A DNA stretch of 64,000 bases from JAAUTY01 sp964397305 (GTDB lineage Bacteria > Cyanobacteriota > Cyanobacteriia > Cyanobacteriales > Spirulinaceae), in contig CAYNIP010000016.1 of NCBI GenBank assembly GCA_964397305.1, forward strand, positions 1-64,000. The letters run 5' to 3'. The notes beneath the pieces are model-generated. The model saw only the letters and a program-made list of their open reading frames with translations. It had not been told where the DNA came from and made no database searches. Below are positions 7,818 to 16,380 of this stretch, one piece after another; position 1 is the stretch's first letter; every line of letters begins with the position of its first letter. Position numbers and translations under genes: made by a program.

Positions 7818-10253
7818 ATGCTGATTTCGTTGAACTGGCTGCGCGAACTGGTCGATGGGACCCTGCCCCCGGAGGACTTGGGGCACTTGTTGACGATGGC
7901 CGGGTTTGAAGTAGAGGAAATTCGTGATCGCCGCCAGCTCGCAGAGGGCGTGGTGGTCGGCAAAGTGCTCCAACGCGAGCCCCACCCCAACGCCGACAAG
8001 CTCAGCGTTTGTACCGTCGATCTCGGTCGCGGCGAGCCGGCTACCATCGTCTGCGGCGCGAGCAACGTGAAGGCGGACATCTTTGTACCCGTCGCACCGC
8101 CAGGAACCTACCTGCCCGCCATTGACCTGAAGCTGAAGCCCGCCAAGCTGCGGGGGGTCCAGTCCGAGGGCATGATCTGTTCCCTCGCAGAACTGGGGCT
8201 AGAAACCAAGTCAGACGGCATTTACATCTTCCCTGACCCCGATCTCACTCCGGGTCAAGACGTGCGGCCCCTGCTGGGCTTGGACGATGTGGTGCTCGAC
8301 CTGACCTCGACGGCCAACCGAGCCGATGCCCTCAGCCTGGTCGGGATCGCCCGGGAAACGGCCGCCTTGACGGGGGCGACCTTGCATTTACCGCTCCCCG
8401 AGCCGGTCAAGCTCCCCAGTCAGCCTGCGCTCACGGTCCGCGTCAGTGATCCTCAGGTTTGCCCCGTCTACATCGGCACGACGATAGCCAACGTTAAAAT
8501 TGCTCCCTCGCCGGCCTGGTTGCAACACCGCCTGCAAGCGGCGGGGGTTCGCCCGATCAACAACGTTGTCGATATTACGAACTATGTGCTCTTGGAGTGG
8601 GGTCAGCCCCTGCACGCCTTTGATCGCGATCGCCTAGCTGCCGTTGCCGGCCGCGAGGACTTGGCAATTGGGGTACGGCTGGCCCAGCCGGGGGAAACCC
8701 TGCAAACCCTGGATGACCGCGATCGCGCCCTGACCGCCCAAAATCTCCTCATCACCGCCAACGACCAGCCCGTGGCTCTGGCGGGCGTCATGGGCGGGGG
8801 GAGCACGGAGGTCAGCGAGACGACCGTGAACGTGATGCTCGAGGCGGCCATTTTCGATCCCGTCGCCATCCGTCGCTCCGCCCGCGCCCAAGGCCTGCGG
8901 ACCGAAGCCTCGGCCCGCTACGAGCGGGGGGTCAATCTCGCCGAACTGGAGCTGGCTAGGGCTCGAGCAGTCGCCCTGATGGTGGAGCTGGCCGGGGGCA
9001 CGCCGACGATGCAGGCGATCGCCGACCACCGCCCTACCCCGGAGCAATTAACCCGCCCGATCGAGCTACGCCTCCCCCGTGTGCGCGAGATCCTCGGCCC
9101 GGTGAAAACCGAGAGCGGCCCCGGAGCACTCCCAGCGGCGGAGGTGGAACGCACCCTAACCGCGCTGAACTGCCAGCTAACCCCCGTAGATGGCAAGGCC
9201 GACACCTGGATGGTACAGGTTCCCTCCTACCGCTATCGGGACCTCGAGCGCGAGATCGACCTGATCGAAGAAGTGGCACGGCTCTACGGCTACGACCACT
9301 TCTGTGACACCCTCCCCAGCAAGACCGCCGCCGGAACCCTACCGCCCCGGGTTCAGGCCCGCCGCCGGGTCCGCGAGGCCCTGCGCGCCGTGGGCCTGAC
9401 GGAACTCATTCACTACTCCTTGGTGAAGCCAGAGCTGGCCGATATTCGCCTGGAGAACCCGCTGCTGAGCGAATATTCGGCCCTGCGCCGTGACCTGATC
9501 GAGGGTCTCCTGGAGGCTCTGGGCGACAACTTGGCTCAGGGCAATGGGGTGCTCAATGGCTTTGAGGTTGGCACGGTGTTCTACCAAGACCAGAGCAGCC
9601 TGTTTCAAGAACGGGAAGAAATTGCGGCCATCTTCGGCGGTGACACCCAACCCCAAGGGCGCTGGGCTAGGGGCGGCAAGCCCGCGCCGATGGACTGGTA
9701 CACCGCCAAGGGGTTCGTCGAGGCCGCATTGCAGCGGCTGGGCCTCGAGGCCCGCTACCAGGCTGAGAGCCACGAGCCCCGCCTGCACCCCGGCCGTACG
9801 GCTTCTCTTTGGCTGGGGGAACAGTGCCTGGGCTACTTCGGGCAACTGCATCCGCAACTACGGCGCGATCGCGATCTGCCCGAGGCGGTCTACCTGGTGC
9901 AACTCAAGGCCGACCTCCTCTTTGACCACCTCGCTGCGGCGGGGACTGTCCACCTCCAACCCTACTCCCCCTACCCGGCCGTCGAGCGCGACCTTGCCTT
10001 CTTTGCCCCGGTTGAGTTAGCCGTTGCTGAGCTGACCGACGCCATGAAGCAAGCGGGTCAGTCTCTGCTGGCGGGGATTGAACTCTTTGACCAGTACCAG
10101 GGCGAAAATGTCCCGGCGGGGCAGCGCAGCCTCGCCTTCAGCCTCCGCTACCGAGCAGGCGATCGCACCCTCACCGAGGCCGATGTGGAGCCCGTGCATC
10201 AAAAGGTGCGAGACAGCCTGACGCAGCAGTTCCCCGTCACGCTGCGGAGCTAG
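7818..10253 (+). CDS. pheT: Phenylalanyl-tRNA synthetase beta subunit
   Basis: 811 aa, ATG 7818, full length for a bacterial beta chain. It forms the alpha2-beta2 enzyme that charges tRNA-Phe; the alpha gene pheS is not in the window. Seen in order: the N-terminal MLISLNWLRELVD motif, the EMAP-like tRNA-binding fold (PNADKLSVCTVDLG, residues 40-150), the B3/B4 editing region, the B5 domain (RLPRVREILG), the catalytic-like core (RYRDLEREIDLIEEVARLYG), and the C-terminal anticodon-binding FDX-ACB fold (YPAVERDLAFF to the end). The gene stands alone, with repeats filling its 5' intergenic region. Confidence 0.97.
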   Translation: MLISLNWLRELVDGTLPPEDLGHLLTMAGFEVEEIRDRRQLAEGVVVGKVLQREPHPNADKLSVCTVDLGRGEPATIVCGASNVKADIFVPVAPPGTYLPAIDLKLKPAKLRGVQSEGMICSLAELGLETKSDGIYIFPDPDLTPGQDVRPLLGLDDVVLDLTSTANRADALSLVGIARETAALTGATLHLPLPEPVKLPSQPALTVRVSDPQVCPVYIGTTIANVKIAPSPAWLQHRLQAAGVRPINNVVDITNYVLLEWGQPLHAFDRDRLAAVAGREDLAIGVRLAQPGETLQTLDDRDRALTAQNLLITANDQPVALAGVMGGGSTEVSETTVNVMLEAAIFDPVAIRRSARAQGLRTEASARYERGVNLAELELARARAVALMVELAGGTPTMQAIADHRPTPEQLTRPIELRLPRVREILGPVKTESGPGALPAAEVERTLTALNCQLTPVDGKADTWMVQVPSYRYRDLEREIDLIEEVARLYGYDHFCDTLPSKTAAGTLPPRVQARRRVREALRAVGLTELIHYSLVKPELADIRLENPLLSEYSALRRDLIEGLLEALGDNLAQGNGVLNGFEVGTVFYQDQSSLFQEREEIAAIFGGDTQPQGRWARGGKPAPMDWYTAKGFVEAALQRLGLEARYQAESHEPRLHPGRTASLWLGEQCLGYFGQLHPQLRRDRDLPEAVYLVQLKADLLFDHLAAAGTVHLQPYSPYPAVERDLAFFAPVELAVAELTDAMKQAGQSLLAGIELFDQYQGENVPAGQRSLAFSLRYRAGDRTLTEADVEPVHQKVRDSLTQQFPVTLRS

Positions 10254-10293
10254 TGAGGCCGGATAGCCCGCCGCCGAGCCTCCTAGACCTCTC

Positions 10294-11289
10294 TCAGAAG
10301 TGCTGAAACCCGCTCCCTAGACTGAGGGCCTGGGGGGGCGTGTTGCCATCGGCTGTCACCAAGAGGACCTCTGGCTCTGAGGTCATGGAGCCAATGATCG
10401 CGGCTTTGGGGCCCAGGCGGTCTACGAGCGATCGCCCCCAAGCCGGCGGGCCACAAAGCACCAGCTCAAAATCTTCGCCCCCGTAGAGCGTCCAGGTGAG
10501 GGCCTGCTCCGGCGCCAGCCAGGGGGTAAATAGGGGCGGTATGGGCAGCGCGGCTCGGTCGAGGCGCGCCCCGACGCCGCTGGCGCGGCTGATCTGGAGT
10601 ACGGCATCGGCGAGGCCGTCGCTGCTGTCCATGGCGGCGATCGCCCGCTGGCAGGGAAGTGCGGCCAGGTGGGCGATCGCATCGAAGCGGGGCCGGGGCC
10701 GCTGGTGGGCGTGGATCAGGGCGGTTTGGGCCGCCTTGGTCAGGCCTGTCCCCGCCTCCGGTCGCAGGAGCAACTCCAGCCCGGCCCGGGAAGCCCCATG
10801 CCACCCGGTCGCCACGATCACATCCCCCGGTTGGGCCGCACTCCGTCGCAGGGCCTGAGTCGGGGAAACTGTGCCCAGGGCCGTAATGGCGATCGCCACC
10901 GTGGGCGAGCGCGAGAGGTCGCCCCCAGCGATCGCGGCCCCGTAGGCCTCACCGCAAGCGGCCAAGCCCTGATAGAGAGCCTTCACCCACGCGACCGGCT
11001 GCTCACGGGGCAGACTCAGGCTCACCGTCAGCACGAGGGGCCGAGCCCCCATCGCGGCCAGGTCCGAGAGATTGGCCGCCGCCGCCCGCCAGCCAGCGGC
11101 CTCAGGGGGGGTGGTGCGATCGCTAAAATGGATGCCATCCACCAGCACATCACTGCTCACCACCAGGGCCTCCCCAGCCGGCACCGTCAGCAAAGCCGCA
11201 TCATCCCCCACCAACTCGGCCGGACAGAAGCTCTGCACCAAGGCCAGCAAGCCCTGCTCGCCGAGATCACCGACTGTTAGGGCCTCCAT
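10294..11289 (-). CDS. thiL: Thiamine-monophosphate kinase
   Basis: 331 aa from ATG 11289 (MEALTVGDLGEQGLL); a TTG at 11301 would add four residues. ThiL phosphorylates thiamine monophosphate to thiamine diphosphate. AIR-synthase-like motifs are in order: VGDDAALLTV, SSDVLVDGIHFSD, AANLSDLAAMGARP, IAGGDLSRSP, DSSDGLADAV and GGEDFELVLCG. The upstream cyclophilin gene stops 17 bases before this ATG, so they form a likely two-gene operon. The product is needed for TPP enzymes such as the phosphoketolase-like protein encoded 1.5 kb upstream. Confidence 0.95.
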   Translation of the reverse strand: MEALTVGDLGEQGLLALVQSFCPAELVGDDAALLTVPAGEALVVSSDVLVDGIHFSDRTTPPEAAGWRAAAANLSDLAAMGARPLVLTVSLSLPREQPVAWVKALYQGLAACGEAYGAAIAGGDLSRSPTVAIAITALGTVSPTQALRRSAAQPGDVIVATGWHGASRAGLELLLRPEAGTGLTKAAQTALIHAHQRPRPRFDAIAHLAALPCQRAIAAMDSSDGLADAVLQISRASGVGARLDRAALPIPPLFTPWLAPEQALTWTLYGGEDFELVLCGPPAWGRSLVDRLGPKAAIIGSMTSEPEVLLVTADGNTPPQALSLGSGFQHF

Positions 11290-11306
11290 CCCGGCTGCCA
11301 ACTACC

Positions 11307-12443
11307 CTAACTGGGCCGGATCAGATTATCCGCGCCCTGGATCACCTCAGCCTTCAGGATGGTGTCGCCGACCTTCAGGGTCTCCAGGGTCTCCTTCCCT
11401 TCAACCACGTAGCCAAATACGGAGTAGCGACCATCCATGAGGTTGAACCCCGGCGGCGTCAACTCGTTATCGAAGAGGAAGAAGAAGAACTGGGAGGAAC
11501 CCCCATTGGGATCATTGCTCGGCCGCGCTAGGGCCACGGTTCCATAGGCATTGAAGGGCAGCGCTGGCTGGGATAAGTAGAAGCCTGCGTTTTCCAGGGT
11601 AATGCCATAGAGGGGTTCCGGCTCCGAAGCAATTTTCACCTCCAGGGGAATGGCGCGGTACTCGCCCGTATCCGGGTCATGGAAGCCTACGGCGTCCCCG
11701 GGCGGATCGCCCGCTTGCAACACAAAATCTTGGCTGGGTAGAAAGGACAGTCCATCGTAGAAGCCTCGCTCTACCAGATCGACAAAGTTACCGGCATTGA
11801 CCGGGGCATTGTAGCCATCGACCACGATGATCAACTCGCCCTTGTCTGTGGTCATCTTCACCGTAGCGCGACCCTTGAGCTGGGGTAGGCCCGCATACTC
11901 TTCGGGGACGGTGAAGGGAAACTCCTGCACCATCAGCTCTTCCAAATCGGTGAGCCCGTTGAGGAGCTGTCGGCGCGCTTCCCAGACGGTGCTCTTGTCC
12001 CGAGCCTCCGTTGCCTCGCGGAGGGGCCCGAGCCCCGCCGCCAGTTGCTCCCAGAGGTCGGTGGCCTCCGCCTGCCGTGCGGCCGGAACCGAGGCCAAGA
12101 CTTTCTCGCGGTCGTATTTCAGAATCAGCCCTGCTTCCTTAACATTCCGCTCCACGGGGCTCCAGCGCTTGCTGCGGAGGCCGATGGCAATGTCCTCGAG
12201 CCGGGCTTGGAGGCGACGCACGGACTCATTTTCAATCGGCAAGGCGTTGCGGAGAATCGCCGTGGGATCGGTCACGGCATCGCCCTGGGCCAGTTGGCTC
12301 TTGCGGGCCGTCATCCCACTGTTGCCCGTGTCCCACCAGGCGGCGCTGAGGGTTAGCGAAAGGGGAATGAGGAGGAGGGCGATCGCCAGCGTCCGGGCTA
12401 GGCGGCGACCCCAAGTTTGCCAAAATAGTCGAGCAGCGTTCAT
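11307..12443 (-). CDS. Cyclophilin-type peptidyl-prolyl isomerase, TLP40/CYP38-like
   Basis: 378 aa. An N-terminal hydrophobic segment (LARTLAIALLLIPLSLTLSA, about residues 15-34) is a signal peptide or anchor. A helical region follows (about 60-165) and then a cyclophilin domain (about 175-375) with GNFVDLVERGFYDGLSF and GGSSQFFFFLFD. This domain order matches the lumenal TLP40/CYP38 family of chloroplasts and its cyanobacterial relatives, which is implicated in photosystem II assembly and repair. The catalytic Arg motif of canonical cyclophilins (FHR) is replaced by LPSQDFVLQAGDPPG, so isomerase activity may be weak. It precedes thiL on the same strand. Confidence 0.87.
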   Translation of the reverse strand: MNAARLFWQTWGRRLARTLAIALLLIPLSLTLSAAWWDTGNSGMTARKSQLAQGDAVTDPTAILRNALPIENESVRRLQARLEDIAIGLRSKRWSPVERNVKEAGLILKYDREKVLASVPAARQAEATDLWEQLAAGLGPLREATEARDKSTVWEARRQLLNGLTDLEELMVQEFPFTVPEEYAGLPQLKGRATVKMTTDKGELIIVVDGYNAPVNAGNFVDLVERGFYDGLSFLPSQDFVLQAGDPPGDAVGFHDPDTGEYRAIPLEVKIASEPEPLYGITLENAGFYLSQPALPFNAYGTVALARPSNDPNGGSSQFFFFLFDNELTPPGFNLMDGRYSVFGYVVEGKETLETLKVGDTILKAEVIQGADNLIRPS

Positions 12444-12771
12444 GGTCTCCCTCAGCGATCTCTAAACCCCAAGAGCGGTCTCAGGGGTCAGGTTTTGTCC
12501 TTCCTCATCTTGCCATAGGGTTGGCCCCGGACCAGCCATCTCGCCGACGACAGGACCCGCAAAGGTGCTGGCGGGGGTTGCAGGGACCCCTAGCTCGCCG
12601 GCCTCGTTCCGTTTTTCAAAACTTTAGAAGAGGGAATTAGAAGTGGGAAACGGACGGGGTGCGGGCCAAGATGGGTGTCTTGCCGTCGCCCCGAGGGCCC
12701 TAGGGGCCGGCGCCAAACCGGTCCCTAGCCTATCAAGACCCTGGGGGGACTGATCGCAAACCTCCCAGCGC
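12444..12771. other. Intergenic region, nothing recognised
   Basis: 328 bases between the cyclophilin gene start and the end of the phosphoketolase-like gene. It is GC-rich and holds no convincing gene, repeat-family member or terminator hairpin with a T-run. The 5' end of the cyclophilin-thiL operon should be here. Confidence 0.5.
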
Positions 12772-14976
12772 TTAGCTCCCCAGGAGTTCTCGCGATCGCT
12801 GCACAAAATACTCCGCCGTCAGGTCGTTAATCGCCATCACCTGAGCTGCACTCGCCGCCGTTTCGCCGCGCTTCCAGGCTACGACATCGCGGGGGCTGGT
12901 ACTGCGGAGCAACACCGGCTCCAGCATGGCGCTCGAGCCGCCCGTGACCCCGAGCAGAGCATCTCCCCCGAAAAGGCTGGCAAAGTCGGCCTCAGACAGG
13001 AAGCCGCCCTCGGGTTCCGAGCAGGTTTCCCAGGCGGTATCCGAGGGGCGATAGAGGCGGCGGGGGCTGATAATCGCGACGACCTTCGAGCCGATTCCCT
13101 GAGCTTGCAATTGCTCAGCTGCCGCCAAGACCGGGATCAAGGTCATGTCACCAATGACCGCAAAGACCACGGTTTTCGAGCCGGGGGTTTCTTGGAGGAG
13201 CAGCCCCCCGTCTTGCAGTGCTTGCCGAGTTTGGGCGAAGGTGGTGCGAAGCGGCAGCGGCGACTTGCTAGCCGTGATGGTGATGCCCTTATTCTGCTGA
13301 CCCACGGCCCACTCATAGCAGGCCTGAATGCTGTTGGCATCGCAGGGAAAGAGCGGGAAGACGTTGCCATTCCGCATCAGGGCAGCGAAGTAGTTTTCGA
13401 TCTCTGGGCGCTGATGGGTCCAACCGTTGCGGCCCTGCTCCAGAGCCCCGGCTGTGAAGAGGGTGATCGTCGCCGGGGTGGGGCGGCGCAGCTCGGCCAT
13501 CGCCTGGGTGACGGTTTGCCAGATCGGGAGGCCGTTGATGGCAAAGGACTCGTAGGAGCACCAGAGCGATCGCGCTCCAAACAGCGCTTGAGCCGCCGCT
13601 AAGCCCGCGCAAGCATCCTCGCTCAGGGGTTCGTAGACTTGGCCCTGGGGCTGTTGGAAGTAGTCCGGATCAACGATGGGGTGAATGATCTTGAGGGCCT
13701 GGTTCACGTTGTTGATTCCCGAAGCGGCGTTGCCATCGGCGTTGGTCACGATAAAGTCAGGATCTTGTTGACCGACCGCAGCAATTAGATGACCCAGGGC
13801 GGTGGTGGCAACCTGCTTGTTCTCCTCCCCGAGGGGGAACTCGTTCAGGGGCAGGGAACCAAGGGGGGGGACCGGGCGGACGGATTCTGTGACCGCAACT
13901 TGGGCGGCTGGGCCCCCCGCTGCCCGGGTGTAGTTGGTCCGCACCAATTCCCAGGCCGCCGGGGGCAGCGCCCGGGCCTGGAGGGCCGCAACGATGTAAT
14001 CCTTCTCCACCGTGTCGCCCGGATAGAGGTTGTGGGACTTGGCCCCGCGCTTGTGGACGCCAGCCCCTTTGAGCTGCTTAACGATCAGCACGGTCAAGCG
14101 GCCATCAAGGGCTGCCTGAGCCGCGCGGTCGGTCGTTTCTAGCAGGGCCTGCATGAAGGCAAGCCGCTGCGGCAGCGAGAAGGTGGTGCTGTCGGCATAG
14201 GCGCTGGCTTGCTTAGTGTCGTCGTAGTCCTTGGCATCGACCAGGAAGATTTCCTCAAAGCCGTTGCCGCTCCAGTATTCCAGCATTTGGTCATTGGTCT
14301 GGGTGGCCACCATGCTGTGGTGTTCTTGGGAGTAGCCATTCCAAACCAAGATCGGGAGGAAGTTCGTCACGCGGGGGTAAGCGGTGTGGAAGTGCCCAAA
14401 GCTGCTCATCACGTAGGGTTCGCCGAGGCCCCCATCGCCGATGGTGACGGGAAAGAGTACGCCGGGATTGAGCTTCGCGCCGGCCATCGCAAAGTGTTGG
14501 CCTTGGCCTAGGGGGCCGGCAGGGTTGAGCAGGCCGGGGATCTGCCCGGAGAGGTGGCCGAGGAGGCCGTGGGTCTCGCGGAAGCGATCGCGCAACTGCT
14601 GCACGGTTGCAATCCCCATCGCTTCTAGGGAGCGATCCAGGAAGACGTTGCTATAAAAGCCGGGGGCGTGGTGGCCGACTTCGGTGATGATGTTTTTGTA
14701 ACCCAGCATGACTAAGGCGGCAATGCCATCGGCAATGCTGGCAAAACCGCCGGGGTGGCCGGATTGCTTGCTAGCGGTGATTTGGAGCGTCAGGTAGCGG
14801 AGGGCGTCCGCTGCCAGCAGGGTTTGGTAGGCAGCGGCAGGGTCGCTGGGGTTGGCGAGCCGGGTCTGGCCGGGGGCGATCGCCGGAGTCTGGCCGTACT
14901 GTTCAAAATCGGGAGTTAACTCGCCAAAGTATTGGATGCCTTGACAAAAAGCCGGAATGCCGGTCGCAACTGTCAT
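12772..14976 (-). CDS. Phosphoketolase/transketolase-like TPP enzyme
   Basis: 734 aa. A TPP-binding pattern VTIGDGGLGEPYVMSSFGHF followed by FLPILVWNGYSQEHHS gives the GDG...N motif (about residues 195-240); the N-terminal SGHPGGFASIADGIAALVML resembles transketolase, and later segments (VTNADGNAASGIN, SYESFAINGLPIWQTV) resemble XFP phosphoketolases. Cyanobacteria carry a classical phosphoketolase and a divergent relative; this fits the divergent type. If active, it would split xylulose-5-P or fructose-6-P to acetyl phosphate, feeding acetate or, with AdhE, ethanol formation. Activity is inferred and not certain. The gene stands alone, ATG 14976. Confidence 0.75.
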   Translation of the reverse strand: MTVATGIPAFCQGIQYFGELTPDFEQYGQTPAIAPGQTRLANPSDPAAAYQTLLAADALRYLTLQITASKQSGHPGGFASIADGIAALVMLGYKNIITEVGHHAPGFYSNVFLDRSLEAMGIATVQQLRDRFRETHGLLGHLSGQIPGLLNPAGPLGQGQHFAMAGAKLNPGVLFPVTIGDGGLGEPYVMSSFGHFHTAYPRVTNFLPILVWNGYSQEHHSMVATQTNDQMLEYWSGNGFEEIFLVDAKDYDDTKQASAYADSTTFSLPQRLAFMQALLETTDRAAQAALDGRLTVLIVKQLKGAGVHKRGAKSHNLYPGDTVEKDYIVAALQARALPPAAWELVRTNYTRAAGGPAAQVAVTESVRPVPPLGSLPLNEFPLGEENKQVATTALGHLIAAVGQQDPDFIVTNADGNAASGINNVNQALKIIHPIVDPDYFQQPQGQVYEPLSEDACAGLAAAQALFGARSLWCSYESFAINGLPIWQTVTQAMAELRRPTPATITLFTAGALEQGRNGWTHQRPEIENYFAALMRNGNVFPLFPCDANSIQACYEWAVGQQNKGITITASKSPLPLRTTFAQTRQALQDGGLLLQETPGSKTVVFAVIGDMTLIPVLAAAEQLQAQGIGSKVVAIISPRRLYRPSDTAWETCSEPEGGFLSEADFASLFGGDALLGVTGGSSAMLEPVLLRSTSPRDVVAWKRGETAASAAQVMAINDLTAEYFVQRSRELLGS

Positions 14977-15220
14977 GTAACTCTTGTCCTCTGGGGATCG
15001 TTCTGCATCAGTCTTAAGTAAATCTTACAGTTTGCCTGGGCCAGGGCGCGGCATTGTATGCCGCAGGGCAGAGGGGTAAGGCCTACGGGCCGACCGCTTG
15101 GGAGCACCCTAGTTGCGCTTCAGCGCTCCCAACCGCCTCAGCAGAGTTACAGCCCAATTCCGTCTACTCTCGTCCGGTGCCCCGCAAGAGCCCGAGGGCC
15201 CAAAACAGCGACCTAAGATT
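14977..15220. other. Intergenic region with a dispersed-repeat fragment
   Basis: Around 15110-15130 is CTAGTTGCGCTTCAGCGCTC, the reverse complement of the core of the hairpin at 7510. The rest is unremarkable. It holds the promoter of the phosphoketolase-like gene and the 3' end of the deacetylase transcript. Confidence 0.6.
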
Positions 15221-16225
15221 CTAGCCCTTGGTTGCCTGAAGCTGTTGCTGCTGCTGTTGCAGTTCTAGCAACTGGGGGACCGTGACGAACTCATAGCCCT
15301 GCTCCCGCAGCGAGGTGATGATCTTGGGCAAGGCGGCGATGGTATTGCGGCGATCGCCACCGCCGTCATGAAACAAGACAATGCCCCCCGGACTTGCCTT
15401 AGACAAAACGTTGCTGACAATTCTCGCGCTCGAGGCATAGTAGTCTTTAGAATCCGCCGACCACATCACGACCACTTGCCCTTTGCCGGCCGCATAGGTC
15501 GGCATTCCCGTGTGCATGAAGCCCCCTGGAGGGCGGAACAGATGGCTGCGAACCCCTGTGGCCCGCTCGATCCAGACATCGGTGTTGTCAATTTCTGCGG
15601 CGGCTTCGGCTGGGGCATGGACGTGGTAGCGATGATTCCAACTGTGGTTGGCGACGGCGTGACCGTGCTCCACCACCTGACGGGCTCGCTCCGGAAAGTT
15701 ACGGACATTGCGGCCGATCATAAAGAAGGTGGCGCGGACATTGTACTGGCGGAGGATGTAGAGAATGCTGTTGGTCGCCTCGGGCCAAGGCCCATCATCA
15801 AAGGTCAGCGCAATCACCTTACGCTCCCCAGAGACGGGGACCGCTTCGATCGTCTTGCCCCGAAAGTCGGGCGGGACCGTGAACTTTTCCTGCTGTTCGC
15901 GAGCTTCGACCACGGCCGCGGCCGCGGCCACCTCCGCTGCCAAGGCTTGGCCCGCTGCTGTGCTCAGGCCGCTAACCCCCGCGATGGAGCGGCTGGCTGG
16001 CGGCAAGGAACTGTGGAGCACGGGGGGGGTTTCAGTGCTCGTCGTACTGACGGGCAAATTAATGCCCACATAGAAGCTGATGGCGGCGGCGAGTAGCGTG
16101 ATGATCCAAGGCACGAGGGGCACATGACGGCGGCGGCTCTGGGTGCGCGTCGGCCGGGCGGCGGATGGGGCTGAAACTAGGGGGCGCGGCGGGGTGCGGC
16201 GCGGCTGACGTTGCTGTTTCCTCAC
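15221..16225 (-). CDS. Membrane-anchored polysaccharide deacetylase (NodB fold)
   Basis: 334 aa from GTG 16225, which follows AGAAGGAAG at good spacing; the frame extends to GTG 16315 without a ribosome site. A basic N-terminus is followed by one membrane segment (about VPLVPWIITLLAAAISFYVG), then a NodB domain with all motifs: ALTFDDGP (catalytic Asp and metal Asp), NHSWNHR (metal His pair), RPPGG, VMWSADSKDY and IVLFHDGGG. It is likely a periplasmic CE4 deacetylase acting on peptidoglycan or exopolysaccharide N-acetyl groups. A Gln run closes the protein. It is 155 bases downstream of panC/cmk on the same strand. Confidence 0.88.
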   Translation of the reverse strand: MRKQQRQPRRTPPRPLVSAPSAARPTRTQSRRRHVPLVPWIITLLAAAISFYVGINLPVSTTSTETPPVLHSSLPPASRSIAGVSGLSTAAGQALAAEVAAAAAVVEAREQQEKFTVPPDFRGKTIEAVPVSGERKVIALTFDDGPWPEATNSILYILRQYNVRATFFMIGRNVRNFPERARQVVEHGHAVANHSWNHRYHVHAPAEAAAEIDNTDVWIERATGVRSHLFRPPGGFMHTGMPTYAAGKGQVVVMWSADSKDYYASSARIVSNVLSKASPGGIVLFHDGGGDRRNTIAALPKIITSLREQGYEFVTVPQLLELQQQQQQLQATKG

Positions 16226-16380
16226 AACCGGCTTCCTTCTAACGATGGGGCAACGTTCAGGGCTCAAGCCACCGAGGCCTGAGGCGAACCAAAAGCTTAA
16301 TACCGCTTCTGCCACGATAATATCCGGAATAAGTCTCCCTTGGGGGTGGGTTGAGATGCAATCTCACGGAATGTTGGTAA

